Assembly: GCA_050290225.1 (NCBI GenBank)
Contig: JBNKHG010000048.1
Span: forward strand, 9,842 to 73,841
Length of the DNA stretch: 64,000 bases
Reading direction: 5' to 3'
From: JBNKHG01 sp050290225
GTDB taxonomy: Bacteria > Pseudomonadota > Gammaproteobacteria > Pseudomonadales > Cellvibrionaceae
Below, piece by piece: positions 46,129 to 56,495 of the stretch. Below the pieces are notes generated by a model that saw nothing but the letters and a program-made list of their open reading frames with translations, was not told the DNA's origin and searched no databases. The translations under genes and the position numbers were made by a program. Position 1 is the first letter of the stretch. Every line of letters begins with the position of its first letter.

Positions 46129-46812
46129 TTAGGTGTTTTTCTTGCCCCAGGCCGCGGGGGAGATGGAGTTGTAGCGATTGATGGCCAGTTCCTCCATGGC
46201 TGGAATGCTGTCGTCCAGGCTCTCACGCAGCACATAATAGTCGTCCTTAAACAGGCACCAGCGGCAAAGGTCGATGGGCGTGACCTCCGAGCAATTAACA
46301 TTGGGAATAGTGCCCGCGGCCTCCAGGCCCGCTGCCACCAACTCGGAGCAATAGATTTTACTCATGTCTTCTTCATTGCCGGTGAGGAAACCTAGCAGTG
46401 TCGAGTCATCGAAGAAGTCGAACCCGGATTTCAAGGCTTGCAGGGCATCCCATTGATGCTTGTTGTCCGCCTTGTCGAACAGAAAGCGGAAAAAACGGTT
46501 GGCGTTAAAAGGGATATCGTCGCGTAAGGGCAGCCAGTAGATCTCACCGGGGTAGGCTTGCAGACGGTCGCTGAAGCGAGACACATTAACGCCGCAAAAA
46601 CCCCGGACTTCAGTGGACTCGATGATCTGGTTTACCTCCATGTCGCCGACCTGCGATTTGAGTATAGTGCCGACGTGAGAGATGCGGGACATGGTTACAA
46701 GTCGAATTAATTTCGATAACGGACTGCGTCCGGCGAAAGCGATGACATCGCCGGGTTTCATCTGTGGACGAGCGTCGCTGTAGGAGATTAAGGTTGGTGT
46801 GTGAGCTGGCAT
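46129..46812 (-). CDS. YiiX/YebB-like permuted NlpC/P60 hydrolase
   Basis: 227 residues. Permuted papain-like fold: PGDVIAFAGRSPLSKLIRLV, the histidine motif SRISHVGTIL, and KIYCSELVAAGLEAAG with the likely nucleophile Cys. Lacks a signal peptide. Relatives are thought to cut amide bonds in lipids or peptides; the substrate is unknown. Start behind GGGAGGT. Confidence 0.85.
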   Translation of the reverse strand: MPAHTPTLISYSDARPQMKPGDVIAFAGRSPLSKLIRLVTMSRISHVGTILKSQVGDMEVNQIIESTEVRGFCGVNVSRFSDRLQAYPGEIYWLPLRDDIPFNANRFFRFLFDKADNKHQWDALQALKSGFDFFDDSTLLGFLTGNEEDMSKIYCSELVAAGLEAAGTIPNVNCSEVTPIDLCRWCLFKDDYYVLRESLDDSIPAMEELAINRYNSISPAAWGKKNT

Positions 46813-46936
46813 GGGACCTCCCTGTCCTGGCTGTTCGAGAACGGCGTGACTTGCGCTTCAACTCCTTGCGCTAGCGGGTGTGTCGAGTTTATAGCCCATG
46901 GATCCGGGGTTGGCAAGTATCGAGGTTGTGGTGAAC

Positions 46937-48421
46937 TTAAAGCTCGGCTTTTTCCTGCATTTTGCGCACATCTTTCAGCCGTTGTTGTAGCAGCGCGGTC
47001 ATTTGAAAGTTGCCCTTGGCCAGCTTTAAACCGTTGTTGATCTGCTTCTGTGCCTTGTCGTAAATACCGTTGAGAATAAAGTATTCGGCCCTGGCGCGGT
47101 GGACCCCGAGGATGTTGCCTGCCAGTCCGTGCACTTCGGCAAGCAGGTACCAGACATAATCATCCTTGGGGCGCTGCAGGGAATAATCCTCAAGAATCTG
47201 CTCGCTCTGGGTATATTTTCCGGCGTGCATAAGGGTCTCTGCGAGACGGATAGTCAGAGGATGGCTGCTGGGGTAGCGCTTCAGTTGTGTCTGGATAATA
47301 TCGAGGGCACCCTCATAGTTTTCCGCGGCTATTTCCACATCCGCGGCCGTGACCTGGTAGATCACATTGTTTGGTGATTGTGTCAGCAGCGGTTGCAGTG
47401 TCTCCCGTGCCTGATCGAATTGACCGGTGGCGGTCAGCGCCAGCACCAGGCCATAACGGCTGGCTTCCCGGGACAGGCTGTCACCTTCAAGTTCGCTGTT
47501 AAAACGTTTTACCGCTGCCTGTGGGGTCTGTTCATGCAGCATGAGTGCCCGGGCACGCATCAGGTGAAAGTCGAGATTGTCCGTGTACTGTTTTGTGGCG
47601 TACTTGTTGGCGCGATTGCGTGAGTCGGCAATACGGCTTTCGGTGACCGGGTGAGTCAGCAGGAATTCCGGCGGTCTGCGGCTGTAGCGGGTGGAACGCA
47701 ACATACTTTCAAACATTTCGGGCACCGCATGGGGGTCCATGCCGGCGCCGACCATCGTTAACATGCCGATACGATCTGCCTCTTGTTCATTCTGGCGGCT
47801 AAACCGTAACCGGGTATCGAGCGCTGCTGCCTGGGTGGCCGTTAGGGCGGCCAGACCGGCATCCCCACCGGCGGTGGCGGCCAGCACCAGACTCGCAAGT
47901 AGTGCCGCCATGGTGGGAATGGTGGCCTCTTTTTGTTTCTCGACGCCACGGGCAAAATGGCGCTGACTCAGGTGGGCGAGTTCGTGGGATAGCACCGAGG
48001 CCAGCTGGTGCTCGCTTTCCGCATACAAAAACAACCCAGTGTGTACACCAACGACACCTCCGGGGACTGCGAAAGCGTTCATGCTGGGGTTTTTCACCAG
48101 GATCAGCTCCAGACGCCGGTCCTCCAATTGGCTGTAGAGAGACAATTTGTGCAGCAATCGTTCAAGGTATTCATTTATCAGGGGATCTGAGGACGTGGGA
48201 ACCCGACTGCGATACAATCGCAACCAGGTTTGACCCAGTTCGTATTCTTTGGCCGGCGACACGATGGCCGAACTGGCATCACCCAGCTTGGGCAGTTCAA
48301 TATTGGATGACTGGGCCAAGGCGGGAGCAGCGGCAGGGGTTAATGTTGCCACCAACAGGCAAGGGAGTAAGTGCTTTTTGGCCCGAATGACTAAATACTG
48401 CTTGGCTGAGGCGGTCTTCAT
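46937..48421 (-). CDS. bepA: BepA-like periplasmic M48 metalloprotease with TPRs
   Basis: Periplasmic chaperone/protease for outer-membrane assembly (LptD quality control in E. coli, also called YfgC). 494 residues: signal peptide ending APALAQ, M48 domain with VPGGVVGVHTGL and the zinc motif SHELAHLSQRHF (HExxH), then TPR repeats (about 290-480) such as TGQFDQARETLQPLLTQSPN and KYTQSEQILEDYSLQRPKDD. A longer frame to 48502 is open but would bury the signal peptide. Confidence 0.93.
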   Translation of the reverse strand: MKTASAKQYLVIRAKKHLLPCLLVATLTPAAAPALAQSSNIELPKLGDASSAIVSPAKEYELGQTWLRLYRSRVPTSSDPLINEYLERLLHKLSLYSQLEDRRLELILVKNPSMNAFAVPGGVVGVHTGLFLYAESEHQLASVLSHELAHLSQRHFARGVEKQKEATIPTMAALLASLVLAATAGGDAGLAALTATQAAALDTRLRFSRQNEQEADRIGMLTMVGAGMDPHAVPEMFESMLRSTRYSRRPPEFLLTHPVTESRIADSRNRANKYATKQYTDNLDFHLMRARALMLHEQTPQAAVKRFNSELEGDSLSREASRYGLVLALTATGQFDQARETLQPLLTQSPNNVIYQVTAADVEIAAENYEGALDIIQTQLKRYPSSHPLTIRLAETLMHAGKYTQSEQILEDYSLQRPKDDYVWYLLAEVHGLAGNILGVHRARAEYFILNGIYDKAQKQINNGLKLAKGNFQMTALLQQRLKDVRKMQEKAEL

Positions 48422-48724
48422 AGGGTTTGAGGCTGTTCTCTTAAAGGCTTGAGGTAAAGGCTTGAGGGGCTTGTCGGTCGCCGCACCCTGCCACAGGGAC
48501 AATGCCTACTCTATCGGTTTCGTCGGGGATTTGGTAGCGTTGCGGCGCGGCCCCTCGGACTGTGGGTTTGATAGTGGTGCAGGGCAAATGTTCAATATGC
48601 CCGTGTTAATATTTGAAAATCTTGACCTCCAACAGTCCATGGCCCCGAATATGTTGTAAATTACATGCCCATGGTGACTGCGTTTTGCTGTCTGGAGCCT
48701 GAATGGGCGTCAATTGAGAGAAAT

Positions 48725-49036
48725 ATGTCTGACGAAAAAGCACAAAGCGCTCCCAGCTCGAAAAGCACTTCTACCTCGAACAGCCCCCTTGCGGCTAAAA
48801 GTGTCGAGGTAACCATTAAATCTACAATCGATGCTTCCGGGTTGACCTGTCCCCTGCCGCTGCTAAAGGCTAAACAGGGTTTGAAGACACTGGCCAGCGG
48901 TGAATGCCTGCGCGTGATAGCCACCGATGCCGGTTCAGTAAGGGACTTTAACGCCTTTGCCGAACTCAGTGGTAATCAACTGGTGGCCTTTGAAGAAAGT
49001 GATAACCGCTATATATATGTGCTAAAAAAAGCCTGA
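48725..49036 (+). CDS. TusA-family sulfurtransferase-like protein
   Basis: 103 residues with a Ser/Lys-rich N-terminal extension (about 1-34) before the TusA fold. The motif IDASGLTCPLPLLKAKQGLK carries the active cysteine in CPxP. ATG 48725 behind GAGAG is preferred to an upstream frame start. The extension separates it from housekeeping TusA (about 80 residues); it sits 38 bp before the AI-2E-family gene, a frequent gene pair. Confidence 0.92.
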   Translation: MSDEKAQSAPSSKSTSTSNSPLAAKSVEVTIKSTIDASGLTCPLPLLKAKQGLKTLASGECLRVIATDAGSVRDFNAFAELSGNQLVAFEESDNRYIYVLKKA

Positions 49037-49074
49037 TGCCACCCCACGACGGACGTCTGCCCTAAGGATTTTCT

Positions 49075-50160
49075 ATGCTGAGTATTATGCGAGGCTGGCT
49101 CAACCGCTACTTCGCCGATGAAGAAGCGGTGTTGTTGGCCGTGTTGCTCACTGTAGCATTGGTTGTGGTGATGACCATGGGGTCAATATTGGCGCCCATG
49201 ATCGCCAGTGTGGTAATCGCCTTTCTGATGCAGGGCATGGTGGCGAGACTCAATCAATACGGGATGCCGCACCTGTTGTCGGTAACTATCTCTTTCCTGG
49301 TACTGGTGGGCAGTCTGGTGGCCAGTTTGCTTGGATTGATGCCGGCGATCTGGCAGCAGACCATCAAACTCTTTTCAGAGGTACCCCGGATGCTGACTGA
49401 GGGGAGGCAGTTGTTATTGCTGTTACCCGAGAAGTATCCCAATCTGATCAGCGAAGAGCAGATCGAACAACTTATCAATATAGCGGGTAATGAGCTCGGC
49501 GGCCTGGGGCAGGGAATTGTGTCCTTCTCGGTGACCAACTTGCCGGTACTCGCTGCGGCATTGATTTACCTGGTGCTGGTGCCCATCCTGGTGTTCTTTT
49601 TCCTCAAGGACAGCGAAGTCATTATCCATTGGGCCGCCTCCTTCCTGCCGGCGGAGCGGCCACTGATGGCCAAGATCTGGCAGGAAATGAACCAGCAGAT
49701 TGCCAACTATGTGCGTGGCAAGGTGATCGAAATCCTGATCGTGGCCGGCGTCAGCTATGTATCCTTTGCCTTGCTCGGACTGAAATACGCCATCCTCATG
49801 GCCCTGGCGGTGGGGTTGTCGGTAGTGATTCCCTATATTGGCGCTGCAGTGGTGACCCTGCCGGTGGCGATGATCGGATTTTTCCAGTGGGGCTGGAACT
49901 CGGAATTCTTTTACCTGCTGTTGGTCTATGGAGTGATTCAGGCACTCGACGGCAATGTGCTGGTGCCGCTGCTGTTTTCCGAGGCGGTGAACCTGCATCC
50001 GGTGGCCATTATCCTGGCGGTACTCGTATTTGGCGGTTTTTGGGGGTTTTGGGGGGTGTTTTTTGCCATTCCCCTGGCGACACTGATAAAGGCGGTGTTA
50101 AATGCCTGGCCCCTGGAGGGGGAAGATGGTGGCGAGGAGGCTGCGGGCGAACTCAAGTGA
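49075..50160 (+). CDS. AI-2E-family membrane permease (PerM-like)
   Basis: 361 residues, about eight membrane helices. Family features: LVVVMTMGSILAPMIASVVI at the N-terminus, a soluble middle part, IYLVLVPILVFFFLKDSEVI, and VIPYIGAAVVTLPVAMIGFF. Transports unknown substrates; the AI-2 link is historical and not supported for most members. Downstream of the TusA-like gene. Confidence 0.9.
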   Translation: MLSIMRGWLNRYFADEEAVLLAVLLTVALVVVMTMGSILAPMIASVVIAFLMQGMVARLNQYGMPHLLSVTISFLVLVGSLVASLLGLMPAIWQQTIKLFSEVPRMLTEGRQLLLLLPEKYPNLISEEQIEQLINIAGNELGGLGQGIVSFSVTNLPVLAAALIYLVLVPILVFFFLKDSEVIIHWAASFLPAERPLMAKIWQEMNQQIANYVRGKVIEILIVAGVSYVSFALLGLKYAILMALAVGLSVVIPYIGAAVVTLPVAMIGFFQWGWNSEFFYLLLVYGVIQALDGNVLVPLLFSEAVNLHPVAIILAVLVFGGFWGFWGVFFAIPLATLIKAVLNAWPLEGEDGGEEAAGELK

Positions 50161-50214
50161 AATGCCGCCCGGTTGAGTGCCAGGTGGCTGATTGATATAG
50201 ACTGTGGGAGAACT

Positions 50215-53200
50215 ATGGGGTCGCAATCGGGATGGTTTCGTTGTCTGATTAAGTCGCAGGGATACAACGCAGGGGGCGGAGTAAGGCAGTTGTCACGCCC
50301 GGTGCGGCTATTGTCGCTGCTGGTCCTGCTGGTGGTGGTTCCGCCGCTTTGGGGCGATTCGGGAGGCGCTGGAAAAAGCCAGGCCGTCACCTGGCCGGAA
50401 ATAATTAAAAGCCCTGGCGATCAGTATCTTTACCGATATCTCGAGCTGCCCAATAAACTGCGGGTTCTCTTAATCTCCAATAGCAAGGCGGACAAGGCCG
50501 CCGCTTCTCTGGACATTTATGTCGGCAGTGCCCAGGATCCCGGGGACCGCGAGGGACTTGCCCATTTTCTTGAGCATATGCTGTTCTTGGGTACGGAAAA
50601 GTACCCTGATGCCGGTGAGTACCAGGCTTTTATCAGTGCCAATGGCGGCAGTCACAACGCTTATACCGCTGCCGAACACACCAACTATTTCTTCGATATC
50701 AAGGCGGGTATGCTGACGCCCGCCCTGGACCGCTTTGCTGAGTTCTTCGTTGCCCCCCTGTTTACAGAAGCCTATGTTGATCGTGAGCGACACGCGGTCA
50801 ATTCCGAGTACAAGGCCAAAATCAAGGACGACTACCGCCGTACCCTGGATGTCTACCGGCAAGTGTTTAACCCAGAGCACCCGATGGCCAAGTTCAGCGT
50901 GGGCAGTCTTGATACCCTGGCCGATCGCATTGGGTCGGAGGATGCGACTGCAGAGGACGCGTCGGTGATTGATCGGGTGCGCGATGATCTGCTGGCTTTT
51001 TATCAGCGTTACTATTCCGCAGAGCTCATGACCCTCGTGGTGATGGGGCGGGAATCCCTGGACGAATTGGAAGCCTTGGTGCGACCACGCTTCGGGGCGA
51101 TTCCTTCACACCCGGTGACATCCCTGCACCATGGGCAAGCGCTGTTTGAAACCGGTTTTTTGCCTGCGGAAGTCCATATTAAACCGGAAAAAAAGCAGCA
51201 CCGCCTGACGTTGATGTTTCCGCTGCCGCCGGTGCAGCAGTACTACCATGAAAAGCCTTTGCGCTACCTGGGTAACCTCCTTGGGCACGAAGGGGAAGGC
51301 AGTCTGCTGGCGTTATTGAAGCAGGAGGGCTGGGCAGAAGGTCTGAGCGCCGGTGAAGGGCAGGGCGACAGGGACGGAACTCTGTTCGATATTTCGATCG
51401 CCCTGACACCTCAGGGGGTTGACGCCAAAGAACAGATTATTGCCCTGGTGTTTGAGGCGGTGAATAACATTCGACGTCAGGGGATTGAGCAATGGCGCTT
51501 TGACGAGCAGCGGCAGCTGGGGGAAATTGCATTTCAGTTTCGCGAGCAGGGCGAACCCATTCACACGACCAGCCGCCTTGCTTACAACCTGCACCACTAT
51601 AGCCCTGAGGACGTGTTGCGCGGTGGTTATCGATTTGCCCGCTATGATGCCGATTTGATCACCGATTACCTCGCTTATCTGCGGCCGGATAATATGTTTG
51701 TCGCGCTCCATTCGCCCGAGTTGGAGACAGACCAGATCACCCAGCGCTATGCCACCCCCTATCGACTGCTGTCGCGTCCGCAGAAATTGACTGTGCCGGT
51801 ACAGTCGTTGGCACGTCAGCTGCGATTGCCGGAAAAGAACGCTTTTATTCCCCAGCAATTGCAGGTCAAGTCACCGCCGACTCTGGAAGAACGTGCTGAA
51901 ACGCCGCTGCTGTTGCGCGACACTGATAATTTTCAGGCCTGGTTTAAACAGGACTACGAATTCGAAGTCCCGAAGGCCAACCTGTTTATGAGGGTCAAGT
52001 CGCCGGAGGCGGCCGCTTCAGTCCAAGGGGCTGTAAATATGCGCTTGTTTACCGCCATGGTAACGGATGCGCTCAATCAATTCGCCTATCCGGCAGCGTT
52101 GGCGGGGCTTCAGTTTTCCATTGATGCCAACAGCCGCGGCTTTGATCTCTATATCAGCGGTTACAACGATCGAATGGGCTTGTTGTTGACGCGAATCCTG
52201 GATGCGGTGGTAGATCCCCGGTTTAGTAAAAAACGTTTCGACAGCATCAAACGCGAAACTCTCAGACGCTGGGGGAACGCCCGCAAACGGCCCCCTTATG
52301 TGCAGCTGTTGAACGATCTGCCCAGCACCCTGTTCTCACCCTATTGGAGCGAGCCGGTATTGATAGCCGCTGCGGAAGGCCAGACTTTCAAGCAATTGCA
52401 GCGTTTCAGCAGGCGACTGTTGAAGGGGGCCAGAGTTGATGCCTTGCTTCAGGGGAATCTCTATCGGGAAGAGGGATTGAAACTGGCTACCCTGATTGAA
52501 CGGCGGTTGTTGCGCAAACTCCGGAAGAGGCCCATTGTCGAGGCCCAGGTGGTAAATTTACACGGTTCACTTGAGGACGACTCGCGCCCGTGGCTGCGCA
52601 ACCTGGCGGTGGATCATCGCGACAACGCGGTCGCTCTCTATGTCCAGGGCTCAGAGGATTCCATCGAAGATATGGCTCATATGCTGGTACTGCGACAGGT
52701 ACTGAAAGCGCCTTTCTTCAATGAGCTGCGAACGGAAAAACAACTGGGTTATATCGTCTTCGTTTCCGGTATGGGGCTAAAAGAGGTGCCAGGCTCGGTA
52801 CTGGTAGTGCAGTCGCCCACGGCCACTGCTGAGCAGCTGGTGGGAGAGATTGCACAGTTTATCGATCACTTTGCCGGAAGCCTGGGGGAGCAAACATTCG
52901 TCCAGCAGCTCTCCCAGCATCGGCAGGCGGTGATACACCAGCTACAGGAGCAGCCAAAGAACCAGGCGGAACAGGCCCGGTTTTACTGGGAGAATATTCT
53001 GCACCAGAACTTCGATTTCAACCGTCGCCAGTTGCTGGTAAAGGCAGTGAATTCGGTAAGAGCTGAAAGCTTTGCGCGCTATTTTCAGCGGGTGTTACAG
53101 TCACCGGAGCGGAGAATCTGGATGACCTCCAGGGCACCGGTAGCGATTAGTGGGCAGTATGCGCCGATCGAGTCCCAGGAGCAGTTCAAGGCCTCACAGC

Positions 53201-53220
53201 CGTTGTATCGCTACCCCTGA
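50215..53220 (+). CDS. Pitrilysin-like insulinase-family metalloprotease
   Basis: 1001 residues, the length of periplasmic protease III. ATG 50215 follows GGGAG; a signal peptide near LLSLLVLLVVVPPLWGDSGG precedes the M16 domains. Zinc motif HFLEHMLFLGTEKYPD (inverted HxxEH) with the distal Glu in ERHAVNSEYKAK. Four M16 half-domains cover the rest; SEDSIEDMAHMLVLRQVLKA and RTEKQLGYIVFVS are typical of the C-terminal half. Degrades small proteins and peptides in the periplasm. Confidence 0.93.
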   Translation: MGSQSGWFRCLIKSQGYNAGGGVRQLSRPVRLLSLLVLLVVVPPLWGDSGGAGKSQAVTWPEIIKSPGDQYLYRYLELPNKLRVLLISNSKADKAAASLDIYVGSAQDPGDREGLAHFLEHMLFLGTEKYPDAGEYQAFISANGGSHNAYTAAEHTNYFFDIKAGMLTPALDRFAEFFVAPLFTEAYVDRERHAVNSEYKAKIKDDYRRTLDVYRQVFNPEHPMAKFSVGSLDTLADRIGSEDATAEDASVIDRVRDDLLAFYQRYYSAELMTLVVMGRESLDELEALVRPRFGAIPSHPVTSLHHGQALFETGFLPAEVHIKPEKKQHRLTLMFPLPPVQQYYHEKPLRYLGNLLGHEGEGSLLALLKQEGWAEGLSAGEGQGDRDGTLFDISIALTPQGVDAKEQIIALVFEAVNNIRRQGIEQWRFDEQRQLGEIAFQFREQGEPIHTTSRLAYNLHHYSPEDVLRGGYRFARYDADLITDYLAYLRPDNMFVALHSPELETDQITQRYATPYRLLSRPQKLTVPVQSLARQLRLPEKNAFIPQQLQVKSPPTLEERAETPLLLRDTDNFQAWFKQDYEFEVPKANLFMRVKSPEAAASVQGAVNMRLFTAMVTDALNQFAYPAALAGLQFSIDANSRGFDLYISGYNDRMGLLLTRILDAVVDPRFSKKRFDSIKRETLRRWGNARKRPPYVQLLNDLPSTLFSPYWSEPVLIAAAEGQTFKQLQRFSRRLLKGARVDALLQGNLYREEGLKLATLIERRLLRKLRKRPIVEAQVVNLHGSLEDDSRPWLRNLAVDHRDNAVALYVQGSEDSIEDMAHMLVLRQVLKAPFFNELRTEKQLGYIVFVSGMGLKEVPGSVLVVQSPTATAEQLVGEIAQFIDHFAGSLGEQTFVQQLSQHRQAVIHQLQEQPKNQAEQARFYWENILHQNFDFNRRQLLVKAVNSVRAESFARYFQRVLQSPERRIWMTSRAPVAISGQYAPIESQEQFKASQPLYRYP

Positions 53221-53252
53221 TGCCTGCTCTGACAGACTGCAGACATCAGGGG
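53214..53252 (+). terminator. Hairpin overlapping the pitrilysin stop
   Basis: Perfect 9-bp stem CCCCTGATG / CATCAGGGG around a 21-nt loop; the left arm contains the TGA stop. Followed by TCTCCC, not a T run, so termination is uncertain. Confidence 0.45.
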
Positions 53253-53814
53253 TCTCCCATTGCTTCCCTTCGGTCGCGGCTTGCAGATCGGTCGGCAGGC
53301 TTTTTCACATCACGCCTATTGACCCGGTTTGTATAGGGCCGGTTTGATATCGCCGAGGGTGTCTTGGCAAGCAAATACAGGCAATTTTTGTAGTTAATTT
53401 ACAATGTAGTCGCTGTATATTGAATTGAACATGGTGCTTTTTATTGGCTATTTGTCGATTTAAGGGGCGGTTGACTAAAATTGTGATAAATTTGTGCGCT
53501 ATGGGGTGGCTTTTTTACGCTTAAAATGTAAAAATACTACAAATTGATGGTTTAGACGAAATCCTGTGTGTTGAACCGCGCGAATGAGGTTCGCAGCTGG
53601 CGGAGCACTCCTCCGCGTAATGCTGCCGACGAGCAGAAAATTGCTTCTATAATCATCAGGGCAGTTGCCCTTTTAATAAGAGTCTATGGGGCTTTCGCCA
53701 ATACATGCGAAAGCCCCAGGTTTATTGGGCCGGATATACCAATAGCTGGTCTGACGGACGAGGTCACCATGAGCCAAAAGCTTATGTGTCTTAACGAAAT
53801 CTGAGGAGACTTGA
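53221..53814. other. Long leader/promoter region of aceE
   Basis: About 590 bp. It is AT-rich from 53380 to 53560, where the promoter probably lies (TTGACT at 53471, several TA-rich -10 candidates, none clearly best). A 78-codon frame at 53568-53804 has no family resemblance or ribosome-binding site. The hairpin at 53688 lies inside. No pdhR-type regulator gene is present upstream. Confidence 0.6.
53688..53717 (+). promoter_or_regulatory. Perfect 10-bp hairpin in the aceE leader
   Basis: GGGGCTTTCG pairs with CGAAAGCCCC around a 10-nt loop, 97 bp before the aceE start. It is followed by AGGTTTATT, a weak T tract. May be an attenuator or a terminator for a short upstream transcript. Confidence 0.5.
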
Positions 53815-56469
53815 ATGCAAGAGGAAATTGATGCTATCGAAACACGCGAGTGGCTTGATGCGATGCACTCCGTTATTCGATACGGTGGTAAAGACAGGGC
53901 GGCCTACCTGCTGAAAATGCTCAACGACCGCGCCACCGATGCCGGCGTTCAACTGCCCGCTGCAATCACCACCCCCTACCGCAACACCATTCCCCCCACC
54001 GCTGAAAAGCGCATGCCTGGCGACCTCTTTATGGAGCGCCGTATCCGATCCCTGATTCGCTGGAATGCCCTGGCCATGGTGATGCGTGCCAATGACAACG
54101 ACGAGGGCTTGGGTGGCCATATTTCCAGTTTTGCTTCCTCGGCAACCCTGTACGACGTGGGTTTTAACTACTTTTTCCGCGGCGGTGAAGGCGATGAAGA
54201 AGGCGACCTGGTCTATTTTCAGGGGCATGTGGCGCCCGGAATGTATGCACGCTCCTACCTGGAGGGCCGCTTCACCGAAGAACAGCTGGACAATTTCCGA
54301 CGCGAGGTGGATGGCAACGGTCTGTCTTCCTATCCCCACCCCTGGCTGATGCCGGCCTACTGGCAATTCCCAACCGTTTCCATGGGTCTGGGGCCTATTA
54401 TGGCCATTTACCAGGCGCACGTGATGCGCTACCTCTCCGCACGGGGGCTGGCTCCTCGTGGGGATCGCAAGGTCTGGGCTTTCCTGGGTGATGGTGAGTG
54501 TGACGAGCCGGAATCCCTGGGTGCAATTTCCCTCGCCGGTCGCGAGAAACTGGAAAACCTTATCTTTGTCGTCAATTGTAACCTGCAGCGTCTGGACGGT
54601 CCGGTGCGCGGAAACGGCAAGATTATCCAGGAACTGGAAGGGGCATTCCGTGGCGCCGGCTGGAATGTCATCAAGGTTATCTGGGGGCGTCACTGGGATG
54701 CGCTGCTGGAGAAAGACACTACCGGCCTGTTGCAAAAGCGCATGGACGAAGTCTGCGACGGTGAACTGCAGAACTACAAGGCCAACGGTGGCGCCTACAC
54801 GCGAGAGCATTTCTTCGGCAAGTACCCCGAGCTGCTGGAGCTGGTAAAAGATCTCTCCGATCAGGACATCATGGACTTGAACCGTGGCGGTCACGATCCG
54901 TTCAAAGTCTATGCCGCCTATGCCGAGGCTGTGGCCCACAAGGGGCAGCCGACCGTGATCCTGGCCCAGACGGTCAAAGGCTACGGTATGGGATCGGCCG
55001 CAGAGGCCATCAATGTCACCCACTCCGTGAAAAAGCTGGATATCGACAACCTGCGAAATTTCCGCGACCGCTTCGGTATCCCGGTTACTGATGAGGAAAT
55101 CGAGAGCGTGCCCTACTACCGCCCGTCTCCCGATAGCCCGGAAATGGTATACATGCGCAAGCGGAGGGAGGTGTTACACGGCCAACTGCCCAAGCGCCGC
55201 ACGGATTTCGGGGCCCTGGATGTGCCATCTCTGGATGCGTTCAAGAGCCAGTTGACTGGCAGTGGCGAGCGTGAACTGTCCAGCACCATGGCATTTGTTC
55301 GCATCTTGTCATCCCTGGCCAAGGACAAGGTTATAGGCGAGCGCATTGTGCCGATTGTGCCAGACGAGGCGCGTACCTTTGGTATGGAAGGCATGTTCCG
55401 CCAACTCGGAATCTACTCTTCGGCCGGGCAGAAGTACACGCCCCATGACTCTGACCAGATCATGTATTACAAGGAAGACAAGAAGGGCCAGATTCTGGAA
55501 GAGGGCATCAACGAGGCCGGCGCCATTTCTGCCTGGATTGCGGCGGCTACCGCCTACAGCAACAGCAACTGCCCGATGATCCCGTTCTATATTTACTACT
55601 CCATGTTCGGCCACCAGCGGGTGGGTGATCTGGTGTGGGCCGCTGGCGATAGCCAGGCGCGGGGTTTCCTGATCGGTGCCACCGCCGGGCGCACTACCCT
55701 GAACGGGGAAGGCCTGCAACACCAGGATGGCCACAGTCATGTGTTAGCCAATACTGTGCCTAACTGCCGCACCTACGACCCGACCTACAACTATGAGTTG
55801 GCGGTGATTATCCAGAACGGCATCAAACGCATGTTCGGTGACAAGGAGAACTGCTTCTACTACATCACCACAATGAACGAAAACTACACTCACCCGGAAA
55901 TGCCTGTGGGTGTGGAAGAGGGCATTATCAAAGGCATGTACTTGCTGGAAGAAGGCAAGAAGAAAAAAGGCAAGAAGCGGGTGCAGTTGATGGGCGCAGG
56001 AACCATCCTGCGTGAAGTCCGCGCCGCCGCCGAGATATTGCGCAACGAATTCGATGTGGAAGCCGACGTCTGGAGTATGACCAGTATCAACGAGTTGACC
56101 CGTGACGGTCAGCGAGCAGATCGCTGGAATATGTTACACGCCGAAGAGGAACCGAAAAAACCTTATATAACCGAGCAGCTGGAAAATCATACCGGCCCGG
56201 TAATTCTGGCCACCGATTACCTCAAGACTTATGGCGAACAATTGCGGGCCTACATTCCCAATGACTTTAAAGTCCTGGGGACGGAGGGCTTTGGTCGCAG
56301 TGATACCCGTGCAAAGTTGCGTCAGTTCTTTGAGGTGGACCGCAATTTTGTAACCTTGGCGGCGCTCAAGTCCCTGGCGGATCAGGGCAAGTTGGAAGCC
56401 AAGGAGGTGACTGCAGCGATGAAGAAGCTGGGCATCGATGCCGAAAAAGCTAATCCCATCACCTGCTAG
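53815..56469 (+). CDS. aceE: Pyruvate dehydrogenase E1 component
   Basis: Decarboxylates pyruvate with thiamine diphosphate and acetylates the lipoyl groups of AceF. 884 residues, homodimeric type. GGHISSFASSATLYDVGFNY and the ThDP motif FLGDGECDEPESLGAISLAG lead to NCNLQRLDGPVRGNGKI; later EAGAISAWIAAATAYSNSNC, GATAGRTTLNGEGLQHQDGH and YEQ-like C-terminal segments. Starts behind GAGGAG. aceF follows 26 bp later; no lpd gene is present in the window. Confidence 0.98.
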   Translation: MQEEIDAIETREWLDAMHSVIRYGGKDRAAYLLKMLNDRATDAGVQLPAAITTPYRNTIPPTAEKRMPGDLFMERRIRSLIRWNALAMVMRANDNDEGLGGHISSFASSATLYDVGFNYFFRGGEGDEEGDLVYFQGHVAPGMYARSYLEGRFTEEQLDNFRREVDGNGLSSYPHPWLMPAYWQFPTVSMGLGPIMAIYQAHVMRYLSARGLAPRGDRKVWAFLGDGECDEPESLGAISLAGREKLENLIFVVNCNLQRLDGPVRGNGKIIQELEGAFRGAGWNVIKVIWGRHWDALLEKDTTGLLQKRMDEVCDGELQNYKANGGAYTREHFFGKYPELLELVKDLSDQDIMDLNRGGHDPFKVYAAYAEAVAHKGQPTVILAQTVKGYGMGSAAEAINVTHSVKKLDIDNLRNFRDRFGIPVTDEEIESVPYYRPSPDSPEMVYMRKRREVLHGQLPKRRTDFGALDVPSLDAFKSQLTGSGERELSSTMAFVRILSSLAKDKVIGERIVPIVPDEARTFGMEGMFRQLGIYSSAGQKYTPHDSDQIMYYKEDKKGQILEEGINEAGAISAWIAAATAYSNSNCPMIPFYIYYSMFGHQRVGDLVWAAGDSQARGFLIGATAGRTTLNGEGLQHQDGHSHVLANTVPNCRTYDPTYNYELAVIIQNGIKRMFGDKENCFYYITTMNENYTHPEMPVGVEEGIIKGMYLLEEGKKKKGKKRVQLMGAGTILREVRAAAEILRNEFDVEADVWSMTSINELTRDGQRADRWNMLHAEEEPKKPYITEQLENHTGPVILATDYLKTYGEQLRAYIPNDFKVLGTEGFGRSDTRAKLRQFFEVDRNFVTLAALKSLADQGKLEAKEVTAAMKKLGIDAEKANPITC

Positions 56470-56495
56470 GCCACGAATAAGGAGCTCGAACTAAC

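Noticed and set aside
49075..50160. Calling the gene an autoinducer-2 exporter
   Set aside because: The family name is historical; nothing here supports AI-2 as substrate.
53568..53804. 78-codon frame upstream of aceE considered as a leader peptide
   Set aside because: No ribosome-binding site, crosses the 10-bp hairpin, no run of a regulatory amino acid that would suggest attenuation.
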